49,665 nucleotides of DNA from Ignavibacteriota bacterium (GTDB lineage Bacteria; Bacteroidota; Ignavibacteria; UBA10030): positions 1 to 49,665 of the forward strand of contig JAKEEG010000043.1 of assembly GCA_022616555.1 (NCBI GenBank). The letters run 5' to 3'. The notes below the pieces were generated by a model that did no database searches, was not told where the DNA came from, and worked only from the letters and a program-made list of their open reading frames with translations. A program made the translations under genes and the position numbers. Within the stretch, counting starts at the first letter, position 1. Each line of letters starts with the position of its first letter. This document shows positions 8,130 through 16,820 of this stretch, one piece after another.

Positions 8130-10103
8130 ATGGTCGCTACACCCTCAAATTTAACTCTCTGGAACCCAGGGAATCCCTTACCCAGCGGAAATACCCAAAA
8201 GCAAGAGCCGCGCTTTTCCAACCACGCCTTTCAATCGTTGTGGGAAAACTCGATTGACGGCTTGGCTCTTACGGACAGTGACGGAATCTTCGTCAACGTT
8301 AACCAAGGCTACTGCCAGATTTTCGGTAAGAGCAAAGACGAGCTCATTGGCCAGCCGTTTTACGTGGTATGGGATGGTGGGGAGCGCGCCCAGCGTTTGC
8401 AAGACGCTTACAAAAAGCGGTTCGCAGCAAACAAGCTGGAAACGCACGTAGAGCGGCGTCTGAAACTTTGGTCGAGCGAACAGATCGATATAGAAGCATC
8501 CGGCTCGTTTGTCGAATCCGACGACGGTCAGAAGCTGCTTCTCACCGTGATTCGGAATATCACCCGGCGGAAACAAGCTGAAGCCTCACTTCGCAGAAGC
8601 GAAAAGCGATTCCACGATATTTTTGATAATGCCGTGCAGGGCATGTTTCAAAGTACCCCGGATGGGCATTTGATTGCGGCGAACCCCGCTCTTCTCAAGC
8701 TCTTAGGTTATTCTACGTTTGAGGAAATGGCCGCTGTCAACATGTCGTCCGTTTATGTGAATGCGGAAGACCGCATGATGCTGGGCGAGCTCTTGAAAGC
8801 GAAAGGGTATTGCTCAAATATCGAATTGCAGCTCAAGCGAAAAGATGGCAAGGTCATAACGGTATGCGAACACTCCCGCGCGATCAAAAATGAGTTTGGT
8901 GAAGTCGTCGAGTACGAAGGCATCATTGAAGACATGACCGTGCGGAAGGCGTTGGAGAAAAAACTTGACCAATACCTCACAGCGCTAAAAGCTTCTGAGG
9001 ATTCGCTCAAGACTCTCAATGCTCAGAAGGACAAGCTGTTTTCGATTCTCTCGCACGATCTGCGCTCGCCGTTCAGCAGCATCATCGGGTTTACGAAAAT
9101 CCTTCAAGAGGAACGAGAGACATTAAGTGAAGAAGAGCAAATAGAGTTTCTCGGCTTCATTCGTCAGGCTGCTGAACAGCAGCTCGGGCTTGTCAACAAA
9201 CTGCTGGATTGGTCTCGCTTCGAGACGGGCAGAGTCACGGTTGATATGAAGGAAATCAAGCTTGAAACCATCGTGCAAAAAAGCATAGATGGCGTGCAGG
9301 GCATCGCGAAACCAAAAAATATTCATCTCAGCTCCACCCTGCGTCCGAACCTTATCTCGCGCGGCGATGAGCAGATGCTGATGCAAGTGTTCAGCAACCT
9401 CGTCAGTAACGCATTGAAGTTTACTCCCCACGGCGGCAGCATCACGGTGAACCTCGCGGAAGAGACGAATGACGCGTGGGTCGTCGGTGTCAATGATACC
9501 GGCGCGGGAATACCGAAACAGGATTTGAAGAAGCTGTTTAAAGTTGAAGAAAAGTACACGCGTGAGGGATTGGACGGCGAAAAGGGTACTGGTCTTGGCT
9601 TACCCGTCGTCTATGAAATCGTGCAAAAGCATTCGGGCAGTATCACTGTAGAAAGCGAGGAAGGGAAGGGCACAACGTTCTTCGTCAGGCTGCCGAAGTA
9701 TTCTGCCGTTGAAGGCGTCAAAGTGATGGTTGTGGATGACGAGAATGGCGTCCGCACACTCCACTCTCGATACGTGAAACGCGCGGTTCCCGACGCGACG
9801 GTCATTTACGCCGCTAATGGTGAGGAAGCGTTGGAGCTTGCCCGGAAGTACCATCCTACCGTTGTCGTGAGCGATTACGCGATGCCGAAAATGGACGGTT
9901 TTGAATTCTTGACAGCACTGAAAAAAGATGAGAACTTGAAGGCCATTCCGGTTCTCATCATCACGGGCGAGGACTCAGCCGCGAGCAAGGATGCGCTCCG
10001 CATCGCTGGCGCCCAAGCAGTCTTGAGCAAGCCGATTGCGCCTGAAAAGTTGGAAGAAGTGCTGCTTCAAGCACTCTGTCAAACCAAACAAAAAGCCCAA
10101 TAG
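8130..10103 (+). CDS. Hybrid histidine kinase, PAS-PAS-HisKA-HATPase-REC
   Basis: A 657-residue cytoplasmic sensor kinase with no signal peptide or membrane segment. PAS 1 covers about residues 35-150 (SIDGLALTDSDGIFVNVNQ) and PAS 2 about 165-280 (NAVQGMFQSTPDGHLIAANP). The HisKA domain has the H-box SILSHDLRSPFSS with H309. The HATPase domain has NLVSNALKFTPHGG, DTGAGIPK and GTGLGLPVV. A C-terminal receiver has VVDDENG, VVSDYAMPKMDG with phospho-acceptor D582, and LSKPIAP. A GAAGGAG lies 8 bp before ATG. A terminator hairpin follows. A paralogue of the same layout is at 12988-14978, on the other side of a receiver/zinc-ribbon/PilB set, suggesting a shared pathway. Confidence 0.93.
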   Translation: MVATPSNLTLWNPGNPLPSGNTQKQEPRFSNHAFQSLWENSIDGLALTDSDGIFVNVNQGYCQIFGKSKDELIGQPFYVVWDGGERAQRLQDAYKKRFAANKLETHVERRLKLWSSEQIDIEASGSFVESDDGQKLLLTVIRNITRRKQAEASLRRSEKRFHDIFDNAVQGMFQSTPDGHLIAANPALLKLLGYSTFEEMAAVNMSSVYVNAEDRMMLGELLKAKGYCSNIELQLKRKDGKVITVCEHSRAIKNEFGEVVEYEGIIEDMTVRKALEKKLDQYLTALKASEDSLKTLNAQKDKLFSILSHDLRSPFSSIIGFTKILQEERETLSEEEQIEFLGFIRQAAEQQLGLVNKLLDWSRFETGRVTVDMKEIKLETIVQKSIDGVQGIAKPKNIHLSSTLRPNLISRGDEQMLMQVFSNLVSNALKFTPHGGSITVNLAEETNDAWVVGVNDTGAGIPKQDLKKLFKVEEKYTREGLDGEKGTGLGLPVVYEIVQKHSGSITVESEEGKGTTFFVRLPKYSAVEGVKVMVVDDENGVRTLHSRYVKRAVPDATVIYAANGEEALELARKYHPTVVVSDYAMPKMDGFEFLTALKKDENLKAIPVLIITGEDSAASKDALRIAGAQAVLSKPIAPEKLEEVLLQALCQTKQKAQ

Positions 10104-10142
10104 TTGCACCGCCAAAGGCGTACATAGACGCCTCCTTCGAAT

Positions 10143-10176
10143 CCCGGCTGTGCGTTCTCTTCAGCCGGGGTTTTTT
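10143..10176 (+). terminator. Rho-independent terminator after hybrid kinase 1
   Basis: A perfect 8 bp stem CCCGGCTG/CAGCCGGG with an 11-nt loop, followed by G and six T. It separates the kinase transcript from the receiver gene that begins at 10252. Confidence 0.88.
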
Positions 10177-10251
10177 ATGTTGAAAACTCTGCTGGCAGTT
10201 GCAACTCAACTCAGTTTTTAGCTATTTGAGTAGGCAATTGAGATTAACCCT

Positions 10252-10647
10252 ATGAACAAGCCCTACTCCATACTGGTTGTCGACGATTCCCCGCACATGC
10301 GCATTCTCATATCTAGGCTGCTAAAGAACCGGGGATTTGAAAAAGTGGAATCCGCTGAAAACGGTTTGCGCGGTTTGGAAAAATTCAAGACGCTCGACCC
10401 TGAGGTCGTTTTCCTGGACGGCATCATGCCGGAGATGGATGGCTTGACGGTGCTTCGCGAAATCAAAAAAATCGACCCGGAAACGATCGTGGTGATTACC
10501 ACGTCGCTTTCCGACCGGGAGAAAGTGTTGGAATTTAAAACGGCAGGAGCAAACCACTATTTGCTCAAACCGTTTGAAGACAATAAATTCGACGAAACGC
10601 TTCAAAAGGTAGTAGCTACACTCGAACAACGCACAGCGAAAGGTTGA
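10252..10647 (+). CDS. Stand-alone CheY-like response regulator receiver
   Basis: A 131-residue single receiver domain with no output domain. It has SILVVDDSPHMR with the acidic pair, VVFLDGIMPEMDG with the phospho-acceptor Asp, VVITTSLSD with the switch Thr/Ser, and YLLKPFED with the conserved Lys. It is a candidate target for phosphotransfer from the neighbouring hybrid kinases. It is followed closely by a zinc-ribbon gene and a PilB-type ATPase, so it may regulate pilus extension. The downstream segment 10857-10967 encodes peptides resembling the CheY-binding end of FliM, which fits a receiver-adaptor interaction. Confidence 0.92.
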   Translation: MNKPYSILVVDDSPHMRILISRLLKNRGFEKVESAENGLRGLEKFKTLDPEVVFLDGIMPEMDGLTVLREIKKIDPETIVVITTSLSDREKVLEFKTAGANHYLLKPFEDNKFDETLQKVVATLEQRTAKG

Positions 10648-10649
10648 CG

Positions 10650-10856
10650 ATGGATTGCACACGGTGTTCGACACCCAACGATGATATCCGGAAGTACTGC
10701 CGCTCCTGCGGCACTCCGCTCGGCAGGCTCTGCGACCGTTGCGGAACTGTGAACATGAATGACGACAAATTCTGCGGCGTCTGCGGGTTTGCCCTCATCG
10801 CCTCGCTGAAACCGAACGAGAAAAGTAACTCGCTTGTCGCGGGAATTCCCCGCTAG
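10650..10856 (+). CDS. Double zinc-ribbon protein, probably shortened by an in-frame TAG
   Basis: A 68-residue product with two zinc ribbons: C3/C6 with C17/C20, and C28/C31 with C42/C45. The reading frame stops at TAG (10854-10856), but the same frame continues without another stop for 36 codons to TAA at 10965-10967, just before the PilB-type gene. That extension contains two FliM-like peptides. A CAG-to-TAG change would explain the layout. The TTG at 10644 is in frame, but the ATG at 10650 is preferred. The gene starts 2 bp after the receiver stop, so it is in the same operon. Function unknown; an adaptor role is an inference. Confidence 0.75.
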   Translation: MDCTRCSTPNDDIRKYCRSCGTPLGRLCDRCGTVNMNDDKFCGVCGFALIASLKPNEKSNSLVAGIPR

Positions 10857-10967
10857 TATTCCGCAAGTGAAATCGATGAACTGCTCTTGTTGCGAAGTGA
10901 ATTAAAACCAGGGGAAAAGACCTCCACGGTGCTCTCGCAAAATGAAATCGACAACCTTTTTGGATAA
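10857..10967 (+). pseudogene. In-frame continuation of the zinc-ribbon gene with two FliM-like peptides
   Basis: Read in the frame of the zinc-ribbon gene after its TAG, this segment encodes YSASEIDELLLLRSELKP and ends TVLSQNEIDNLFG then TAA. LSQNEIDNLF closely matches the N-terminal CheY-binding peptide of flagellar FliM (LSQAEIDALL), and SASEIDELL is a second, looser copy. There is no ATG within the segment to start it separately. It is most simply the original C-terminus of the zinc-ribbon protein, cut off by a nonsense change or a base-calling error. Readthrough is possible but unproven. Confidence 0.6.
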
Positions 10968-10973
10968 TCCGCG

Positions 10974-12674
10974 ATGACCGTCGAAGACCAGCATTTTCTG
11001 AACCGGCTTGTTGCTTTGGGGATTTTACCGGGCGACCTCGTAAAGGCGAAGAACTCGCAATTAGAGCATTCCGTTCGCGAGAAGGGGATGACACGCGCGC
11101 TGATCGAGCAATTCGGCTTGTCGGAAAATGCCGTTGCCGACGCCATTTGTAAGGAGTCCGGTTTCGGGAAAATGTTGATCGTCAACGAAATCGAAACCGC
11201 TCCCACCCAGTTATTGACCGAGGACGAGATTCACACCTACCGTACGGTGCCGATCTTTTGCATCGGGCTCGAGCTTACGATGGCGTTCACCGACCCGCCA
11301 AGCAGGCAGCTTCGTACCCATTTGCAGAAGATGACCGGTTTCCAGATTCTCCCAGTCATCACCACTGTATCTGATTTCGATGCTGCGGTGAAAAAATACC
11401 GCGGTACAGTGGACCGAGTCCAGCGTATAGGCTCAACCGTTGACCTTGAGAAATACGACATCCGAAAGTCGGTAACCCCGGGGCGAGCGGCGATATCCGA
11501 AAAAGAAGCCGACGCGACTATCGCCCAGCTTGTGGACGAACTGCTTCTGCGGGCGGCAAAAATGGGAGCGAGCGACATCCATATCGAGCCGGCAGAAGAT
11601 GAGTTGATGATCCGCTTCCGCATCGACGGTATGCTTCAGCGCATACTTTCTCTTCCCACTGCATACCATAAAGGGATGATCTCGGTCATTAAAGCGAAAT
11701 CAGGTATGGACATGTTCGAGCGTTCCATCCCACAGGACGGAAGAATGACCCTGAATGCCGCCGACCGTGTGTTCGACGTACGTGTCAACAGCTTGCCGAT
11801 GCTGCTCGGCGAGAAAATCGTCCTTCGCCTCTTGGGCAAGACGGCGATGATGACGAACCTGGAGAACCTTGGATTTTCCCAGAAGAACCTGGACATGTTC
11901 AGAACACTGATGCGCCTGCCAAACGGCATTATTTTAGTTACTGGACCCACCGGCAGCGGCAAAACAACCACGTTGTATTCTGCGCTCAATGAGATGAAAG
12001 ACATTGGCAGGAACATTACAACTGTAGAAAATCCTGTGGAGTACAAACTGCCCCTCATCAATCAGGTGCAGGTCAACGCCGATCGGGGCTTGACGTTTGC
12101 CTCCGTGCTGCGGGCGATTTTACGGCAGGACCCGAACGTCATTCTAGTCGGCGAAATCCGTGACGCCGAAACCGGTATCATTGCCACGGAAGCCGCCTTA
12201 ACAGGCCATTTGGTGCTCAGCACGCTTCACACAAACGATGCCATCGGTGCTATTTCGCGTTTGGTGAACCTCGGTGTCGCATCGTTTTGGGTAAGCGCAT
12301 CGGTTATCGGTGTGCTCGCCCAGCGCCTTGTGCGAAAAATCTGCGAGCGCTGTAAGGAAGAATATACGCCGGAGGCATCGGTTCTTGAATCCTTCGGGTT
12401 ATCGAACCTGCCGAAGGATGTTACGCTCTTTCGCGGAAGAGGATGCTCATTTTGCAACGGCGTTGGATATAAGGGCAGGATGGCAATCCATGAAATTCTT
12501 ATTCTCACCGAAGAAATGCGCGATGTGATCTACGGAGAAGTCACGACGACGAAACTGCGCAACCTCGCCATGGCGAACAATTTCCAGGATATGTATTTCG
12601 ATGGGTTGCGCAAGGCCCTCGCCGGCATCACCACGCTTGAAGAAGTCCAACGAGTCGCCCGCCGAGCGATTTAA
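10974..12674 (+). CDS. Type IV pilus / type II secretion assembly ATPase (PilB/GspE)
   Basis: A hexameric cytoplasmic ATPase of 566 residues that powers pilus or pseudopilus assembly. It has an N-terminal T2SSE-N (MshEN-like) domain over about residues 1-150, then the ATPase core: ASDIHIEP, Walker A GPTGSGKT near residue 324, the Asp box VENPVEYKL, Walker B VGEIRDAET, and the His box STLHTNDA. A zinc site follows, CERC and CSFCNGVGYKGR. It starts 6 bp after the TAA of the zinc-ribbon continuation. A second, separate PilB is at 42600-44390 within the pilus cluster; this copy instead lies among signalling genes. Confidence 0.94.
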   Translation: MTVEDQHFLNRLVALGILPGDLVKAKNSQLEHSVREKGMTRALIEQFGLSENAVADAICKESGFGKMLIVNEIETAPTQLLTEDEIHTYRTVPIFCIGLELTMAFTDPPSRQLRTHLQKMTGFQILPVITTVSDFDAAVKKYRGTVDRVQRIGSTVDLEKYDIRKSVTPGRAAISEKEADATIAQLVDELLLRAAKMGASDIHIEPAEDELMIRFRIDGMLQRILSLPTAYHKGMISVIKAKSGMDMFERSIPQDGRMTLNAADRVFDVRVNSLPMLLGEKIVLRLLGKTAMMTNLENLGFSQKNLDMFRTLMRLPNGIILVTGPTGSGKTTTLYSALNEMKDIGRNITTVENPVEYKLPLINQVQVNADRGLTFASVLRAILRQDPNVILVGEIRDAETGIIATEAALTGHLVLSTLHTNDAIGAISRLVNLGVASFWVSASVIGVLAQRLVRKICERCKEEYTPEASVLESFGLSNLPKDVTLFRGRGCSFCNGVGYKGRMAIHEILILTEEMRDVIYGEVTTTKLRNLAMANNFQDMYFDGLRKALAGITTLEEVQRVARRAI

Positions 12675-12700
12675 ACAGCTGATGTAATCTTAAAAAAAGC

Positions 12701-12770
12701 TTGTCATGCCTGCAGATTTTAAGCGGGCAACCACCTGTTGGATTCCCGATAAAAGCATTCGGGAATGACA
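12701..12770. repeat. Dispersed imperfect inverted repeat (TGTCAT...ATGACA ends)
   Basis: The outer ends TTGTCATGCC and GGGAATGACA are inverted relative to each other, and an inner hairpin ATTCCCGA...TTCGGGAAT lies near the right end. A related fragment with CATTCC/GGAATG arms seems present near 44731-44772. This resembles the short intergenic repeats common in this bacterial group. Confidence 0.6.
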
Positions 12771-12851
12771 CGTACAGGGTATTTTTGTTGAGATGCTTAT
12801 TCGCAATATCATATTGTAACATGATTCATTGTTGGAAACAGCCCAGCTTTT

Positions 12852-12866
12852 TGTAGAATTTACAGG
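12852..12866. promoter_or_regulatory. TGTAGAATTTACAGG motif upstream of hybrid kinase 2
   Basis: A one-mismatch relative of the TGTAGAAATTACA motif upstream of the paralogous kinase 1. It also shares the ACAGG extension with the copy at 22245-22259. It lies about 120 bp before the kinase 2 start. Confidence 0.35.
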
Positions 12867-12987
12867 TTGTGTAGTCCGCCCCCCGTCAGTATTCAATGAA
12901 AAAAGCAGGTATTTACTGGCATATCGCTTGACCTCTTTATTGAGACACAAAAGTGATGTAGCTGTCTCAAACTAAGGAGAGTAAGCA

Positions 12988-14978
12988 ATGCAAGCCCTTC
13001 GTATTGTAGAACCGCCCGGATTATACGACGCCTATCCGATTCGCCAATCGGCAGTTCGAACGCGCAACCGCGGAGCGATGCTATTCCGTAGTACCACCAG
13101 CGTTCTCCAGTCTGTCTGGGAACACACCGTCGATGGGATGGTGGTAACGGATGGTGAAGGGATGGTCATAGCCGTCAATAAGGCGTTCTGTGCGCTTGTC
13201 GGTATGCAGGAGCACGAGTTGGTGGGGAGGTCCTATACCGCGTTCAGCGCCATGCGTCATGGCCGTGAGGAAGGTTTGCGAGCGTACCAGCGCAATTTCA
13301 AAATCGCGCGATTGCGAAATACTTCGAGAAGCGCTTCATCACGAATGACGGCAGGGAAATCGATGTGGAAATTGCCAATTCGTTTGTGGAAGGCGAGGAC
13401 GGCGTTGTGTTGCTGCTCGGTGTGTACCGCGATGCGACGCGCAGGAAGGAAGCCGAACGTAAACTAGCGCGCAGTGAAAAAAATTTCCGCGAACTGTTCG
13501 ATAAGTCCGTGCAGGGGATGTTTCAAGTCTCAGCGAACGGCAAACTCATTAACGCGAACCCGGCTCTGCTGCGGCTGCTCGGCTACTCTTCGCTTGACGA
13601 GCTTCGCCAGGTTGATATTGCACATGACATTTATATTAATCCGCGGGACCGGGAGCGGCTGATGGATTTGTTGCTCACGCACGGGTTCTGCCGCGACGTT
13701 GAACTCCAGCTTAAACGAAAAGACGGCACACGGATCACTGTATTGGAGCATTCTCGCGTCATCAAAGACGACAACGATAATCCGGTACTCTTTGAAGGAA
13801 TTTTGGAAGACATTACGGACCGGAAGGAGCAGGACAGGAAACTTCGAGAATCCGTCGATGCGCTGAGGGTTTCTGAAGAGTCGCTTGCAGAGTCGAATGC
13901 CCGGAAAGACAAACTGCTCGCGGCTCTCTCGCACGATATACGTTCTCCGCTCGGCAGCATCCTTGGGTTCTGTGACTTGCTTATTCAAGAGGGCGAAAAA
14001 CTGTGCAAAGACGAGCAACAGCAATTCCTCGGGTTTATCCGGGATGCAGCTCAGAGCCAGTTGAAATTGATCAACGAGTTGCTGGAAAAACCGATGCAAA
14101 AGTCCGCAGCGCAAGAAAGCAATGACTCGGTCACAGACCTTGCTGAAATGGGTAGCAGGACGTTTGAGTTGTTGAAATCCGTGGCAAAACAGAAACACGT
14201 TGAGCTGCTGATGAATATTCCAACGCACACAGTCATCTCTGCAAACCGCCAGCTTGTTCTGCAGGTGATGAATAATCTTGTGAGCAACGCGTTGAAGTTC
14301 ACACCCGGTGGCGGCAGTGTGGCATTGTCCCTTGCCGGCGAGACAGAAAAAGACGTTACGGTCGCGGTGAGTGATACGGGTATCGGGATGAGTTCCGAAG
14401 ATACCGCAAGACTGTTCGCAGGCAAGGAAATTCAATCTCGAACAGGACTCTCAGGAGAAAAGGGAAGCGGCGTTGGCTTGCGGTTATGTGCCGATATCAT
14501 GAATGAAGTCGGCGGAGAAATAAGTGTTACCAGCGAAGTTGGGAGAGGGACAACATTCTTCCTCCAATTTTCAAAGCTGCCCGAAAGCGGTCAGGCAAAT
14601 GTGATCGTTGCCGACGACGATGCCGGTGTCCGCGCACTCCACACGAAATATATAGCACGAGCTTTCCCCGGCGCGCGGATTTTGCAAGCGGAAGACGGGC
14701 AGAAAGCGTTGGAGCTGATGTTCCGGCACAAACCGAAGATTGTGTTCTCGGACTATGCTATGCCGAAGATGAACGGCCTAGCACTCATCGAAGCGGCACG
14801 GCGGCATGAGGAAATCCAGAACATTCCAATTGTCATAGCGACGGGACATGATTCATGGGCGACATTGGATGCTCTGGAATCTGCCGGGGCACACGAGGTG
14901 GTCGCCAAGCCTGTCTCGCCGATGAAGTTCGAAACGATCCTTCGCTCGATGCTCTCTCAAGAGAAAGAGAAGAATTGA
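12988..14978 (+). pseudogene. Hybrid histidine kinase 2 (PAS-PAS-HisKA-HATPase-REC), frameshifted in PAS 1
   Basis: A paralogue of the 8130 kinase, split into two overlapping frames. The first frame (from ATG 12988) encodes PAS 1 up to RAYQRNFK. The second continues with NRAIAKYFEKRFITNDGREI and runs to 14978. The switch falls at the AAAA run 13300-13303, where one extra A would restore a protein of about 663 residues that aligns along its length with kinase 1 (657). Downstream domains look intact: PAS 2, H-box ALSHDIRSPLGS, NNLVSNALKFTPGGG, and a receiver with FSDYAMPKMNG and VVAKPVSP. A 1-bp homopolymer error in the assembly is as likely as a real lesion. Confidence 0.88.
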
Positions 14979-14993
14979 ATGGCGGGAGCGTTG

Positions 14994-16067
14994 CTATTGC
15001 GCTGTTATTTCGGATTCGCCGGGTTGCTGAGTCCGGAAGGTGTGTAGCAAACCGTCAACCTGCTGAATGAGTTTCTTCTTCTCCACCCTTGGTGCGAAGA
15101 TTGAGCCGTCCACGAGAAAGATTCGCCTGGTCTCCGGGTCGTAAAATGTATAACTGACGAACGGCCCGCCGCCCGTTTTATTGCTAAATCTCCAGTTTCC
15201 CCGCAATTCGTACGCGAACCGCCCCAGAAAATCTACCTGCCGTATTTCCAAATTGTAAGGTGCAATCTCCACATACGCATCGTCTTCGATGGTGCGGAGG
15301 AATTTCCGTGTAATCGCGTTGCGCAACTTAATTGCAAACTCATCAGTCAAAATATCGGGTTGCGCCGTATCGATCCAGTGGACAAATATCCATCGCTCCA
15401 TATCCGCAGGCGTTGCTCGTCGCATCCAGAAAAATCGTGCGTTTGCGGAATCGATCGCGACGTCGTAATCATGTTGTACCGTCATTGTCCAGTTGTAGCG
15501 GGCCAGAAGGCTGTCTGTGATCTCGTGCTTATTATATTTATCCTCTGCCTGGATGGAGGAAAGCTCGCGCTTGAGCGTCATGTTGCTAAAGTAGTAGAGC
15601 AGGTCGGCAGAACGGCTTGCAATGGCTGCGCGCAGAGCTGAGAGGGTTGGTGCGGTCAGATACATGGAAATCTGCAGTCTAGCGTGTACATCAAACTTGG
15701 TGAAGACAAATTCCCCTTGATCTTCCACAAGCCGGCGCACAGTCGAATCTAATGCGGCGCCGAGGTAATCGGCAACCGGACCTTCTCCCTCGAGGGGTGC
15801 GACAACGAGCCTGTTCTTATGCGTAAGAAATTGGTCGAACTGCGAAAAATCCACGCGGCGCAGAATGAACCATTCTTCTGGCTGGGGCGTGAATACGGTG
15901 TCCTCGAATGTTTCCTTCAACACACTTTCAAGAGCGCTCCAGGTTGTGTCGTCCGCAAAGACGATGATCTCATCACCCTCGCCTGTTGCCAATGCCTTGG
16001 GCGTATCGCAAGCGAGCGAGAGGGTAATCAGCAACACAACCATGCCGAGAACAGCGAAGTGTTTCAC
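14994..16067 (-). CDS. DUF4837-family lipoprotein
   Basis: A 357-residue predicted lipoprotein. The signal peptide ends in lipobox LSLAC with C20 as the lipidated residue. The C-terminal part GGPFVSYTFYDPETRRIFLVDGSIFAP followed by KKKLIQQVDGLLHTF resembles the end of DUF4837 proteins of Bacteroidetes, whose function is unknown. An in-frame TTG 6 bp upstream touches the TGGAGGA Shine-Dalgarno, so the GTG at 16067 is the likely start. The gene is first after the lipid-kinase-like gene on the same strand and may belong to the tilS-hpt-ftsH transcript. Confidence 0.75.
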   Translation of the reverse strand: MKHFAVLGMVVLLITLSLACDTPKALATGEGDEIIVFADDTTWSALESVLKETFEDTVFTPQPEEWFILRRVDFSQFDQFLTHKNRLVVAPLEGEGPVADYLGAALDSTVRRLVEDQGEFVFTKFDVHARLQISMYLTAPTLSALRAAIASRSADLLYYFSNMTLKRELSSIQAEDKYNKHEITDSLLARYNWTMTVQHDYDVAIDSANARFFWMRRATPADMERWIFVHWIDTAQPDILTDEFAIKLRNAITRKFLRTIEDDAYVEIAPYNLEIRQVDFLGRFAYELRGNWRFSNKTGGGPFVSYTFYDPETRRIFLVDGSIFAPRVEKKKLIQQVDGLLHTFRTQQPGESEITAQ

Positions 16068-16085
16068 GTGCAATCCTCCAAACTT

Positions 16086-16820
16086 CTAAACAAATACTGC
16101 AAGGTCAATTGATGGGAGTAGCAAAGCATAGAGCAGCCACATCACCGCGCAGATACTTAGCGGGACCGAAAGGTTATCGTCAAGCCGCAAGGGTGCGGAC
16201 TCGGCAGCGGTTCCCACCGCAGCGCCAACGACGCCGATGAGATACTCAAGCGGCAATCCCGCTATTTTCGGGGTAACAAGAACGACAAGGACTGCCGTGA
16301 CGAAGAATGCCGTCGACCCTTCCAAACTTTTTTCGAGAAAGGGACGTTTGCCGAACCGTCTTCCAACTAACGCCGACGTTGTGTCTGAAATAATGAGAAT
16401 GGAGAGCGCCGTAATGACAAGAAGTTTTGGAAAGAGAAATACGCACAGCGTCGAGGCGATGAGCACGTAGGTGGCGCCGTTCAGGCGTTTATCGAGCTTG
16501 TCCTGCTCATGCTTGCGGAGAAGCCAACCGAACCAGCGGTAAAACAACTCAGCGGTGGGCTTGTGAAAAAAACGCGCAATATCCACGACAAGGAACCACA
16601 GCGTCATGGGAACTAACAGCTGGAGGGCAAGCTCCCGGGTGATAAACAAGTAGATAATGGGGATGGACAGCGAACACAGGTGGATGGTCTTCCGAATCAG
16701 CTCCGTGCGGTAGGCAATCGTTGCCGCTTGCTGTAATTCATTGTGTAAGGTGTTCTGGTTCGGTTCTGCCTGCGCGTCCGGAGGTGAGCTCATTCCGCCT
16801 TGCCGCTCGCTCATGGTCAC
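16086..16820 (-). CDS. Dolichol kinase / CTP-dependent diacylglycerol kinase-like membrane protein (SEC59/DGK1/VTE5 type)
   Basis: A 244-residue membrane protein with about six or seven hydrophobic segments. Family landmarks are RKTIHLCSLSIPIIY near residue 43, KRLNGATYVLIAS, the CTP-binding-like region ISDTTSALVGRRFGKRPF followed by KSLEGSTAFF, and AESAPLRLDDNLSVPL. Relatives phosphorylate polyprenol, phytol or diacylglycerol using CTP, or act as phosphatidate cytidylyltransferases; the substrate cannot be read from the sequence. The GTG start overlaps the ftsH stop as GTGA. An ATG two codons later (16814) is an alternative. Confidence 0.75.
   Translation of the reverse strand: MTMSERQGGMSSPPDAQAEPNQNTLHNELQQAATIAYRTELIRKTIHLCSLSIPIIYLFITRELALQLLVPMTLWFLVVDIARFFHKPTAELFYRWFGWLLRKHEQDKLDKRLNGATYVLIASTLCVFLFPKLLVITALSILIISDTTSALVGRRFGKRPFLEKSLEGSTAFFVTAVLVVLVTPKIAGLPLEYLIGVVGAAVGTAAESAPLRLDDNLSVPLSICAVMWLLYALLLPSIDLAVFV

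Larger units (their letters stand above)
12675..12987. other. Intergenic region with dispersed repeat and motif
   Basis: There is no convincing gene in these 313 bp. They hold a dispersed inverted repeat (12701-12770), a TGTAGAATTTACAGG motif (12852-12866), and an AAGGAGAG Shine-Dalgarno just before the second hybrid kinase at 12988. Confidence 0.6.

Noticed and set aside
13530-14435. 301-codon open frame on the minus strand inside hybrid kinase 2
   Set aside because: It lies opposite intact kinase motifs, has no recognisable domain and no ribosome-binding site; it is a codon-usage shadow.
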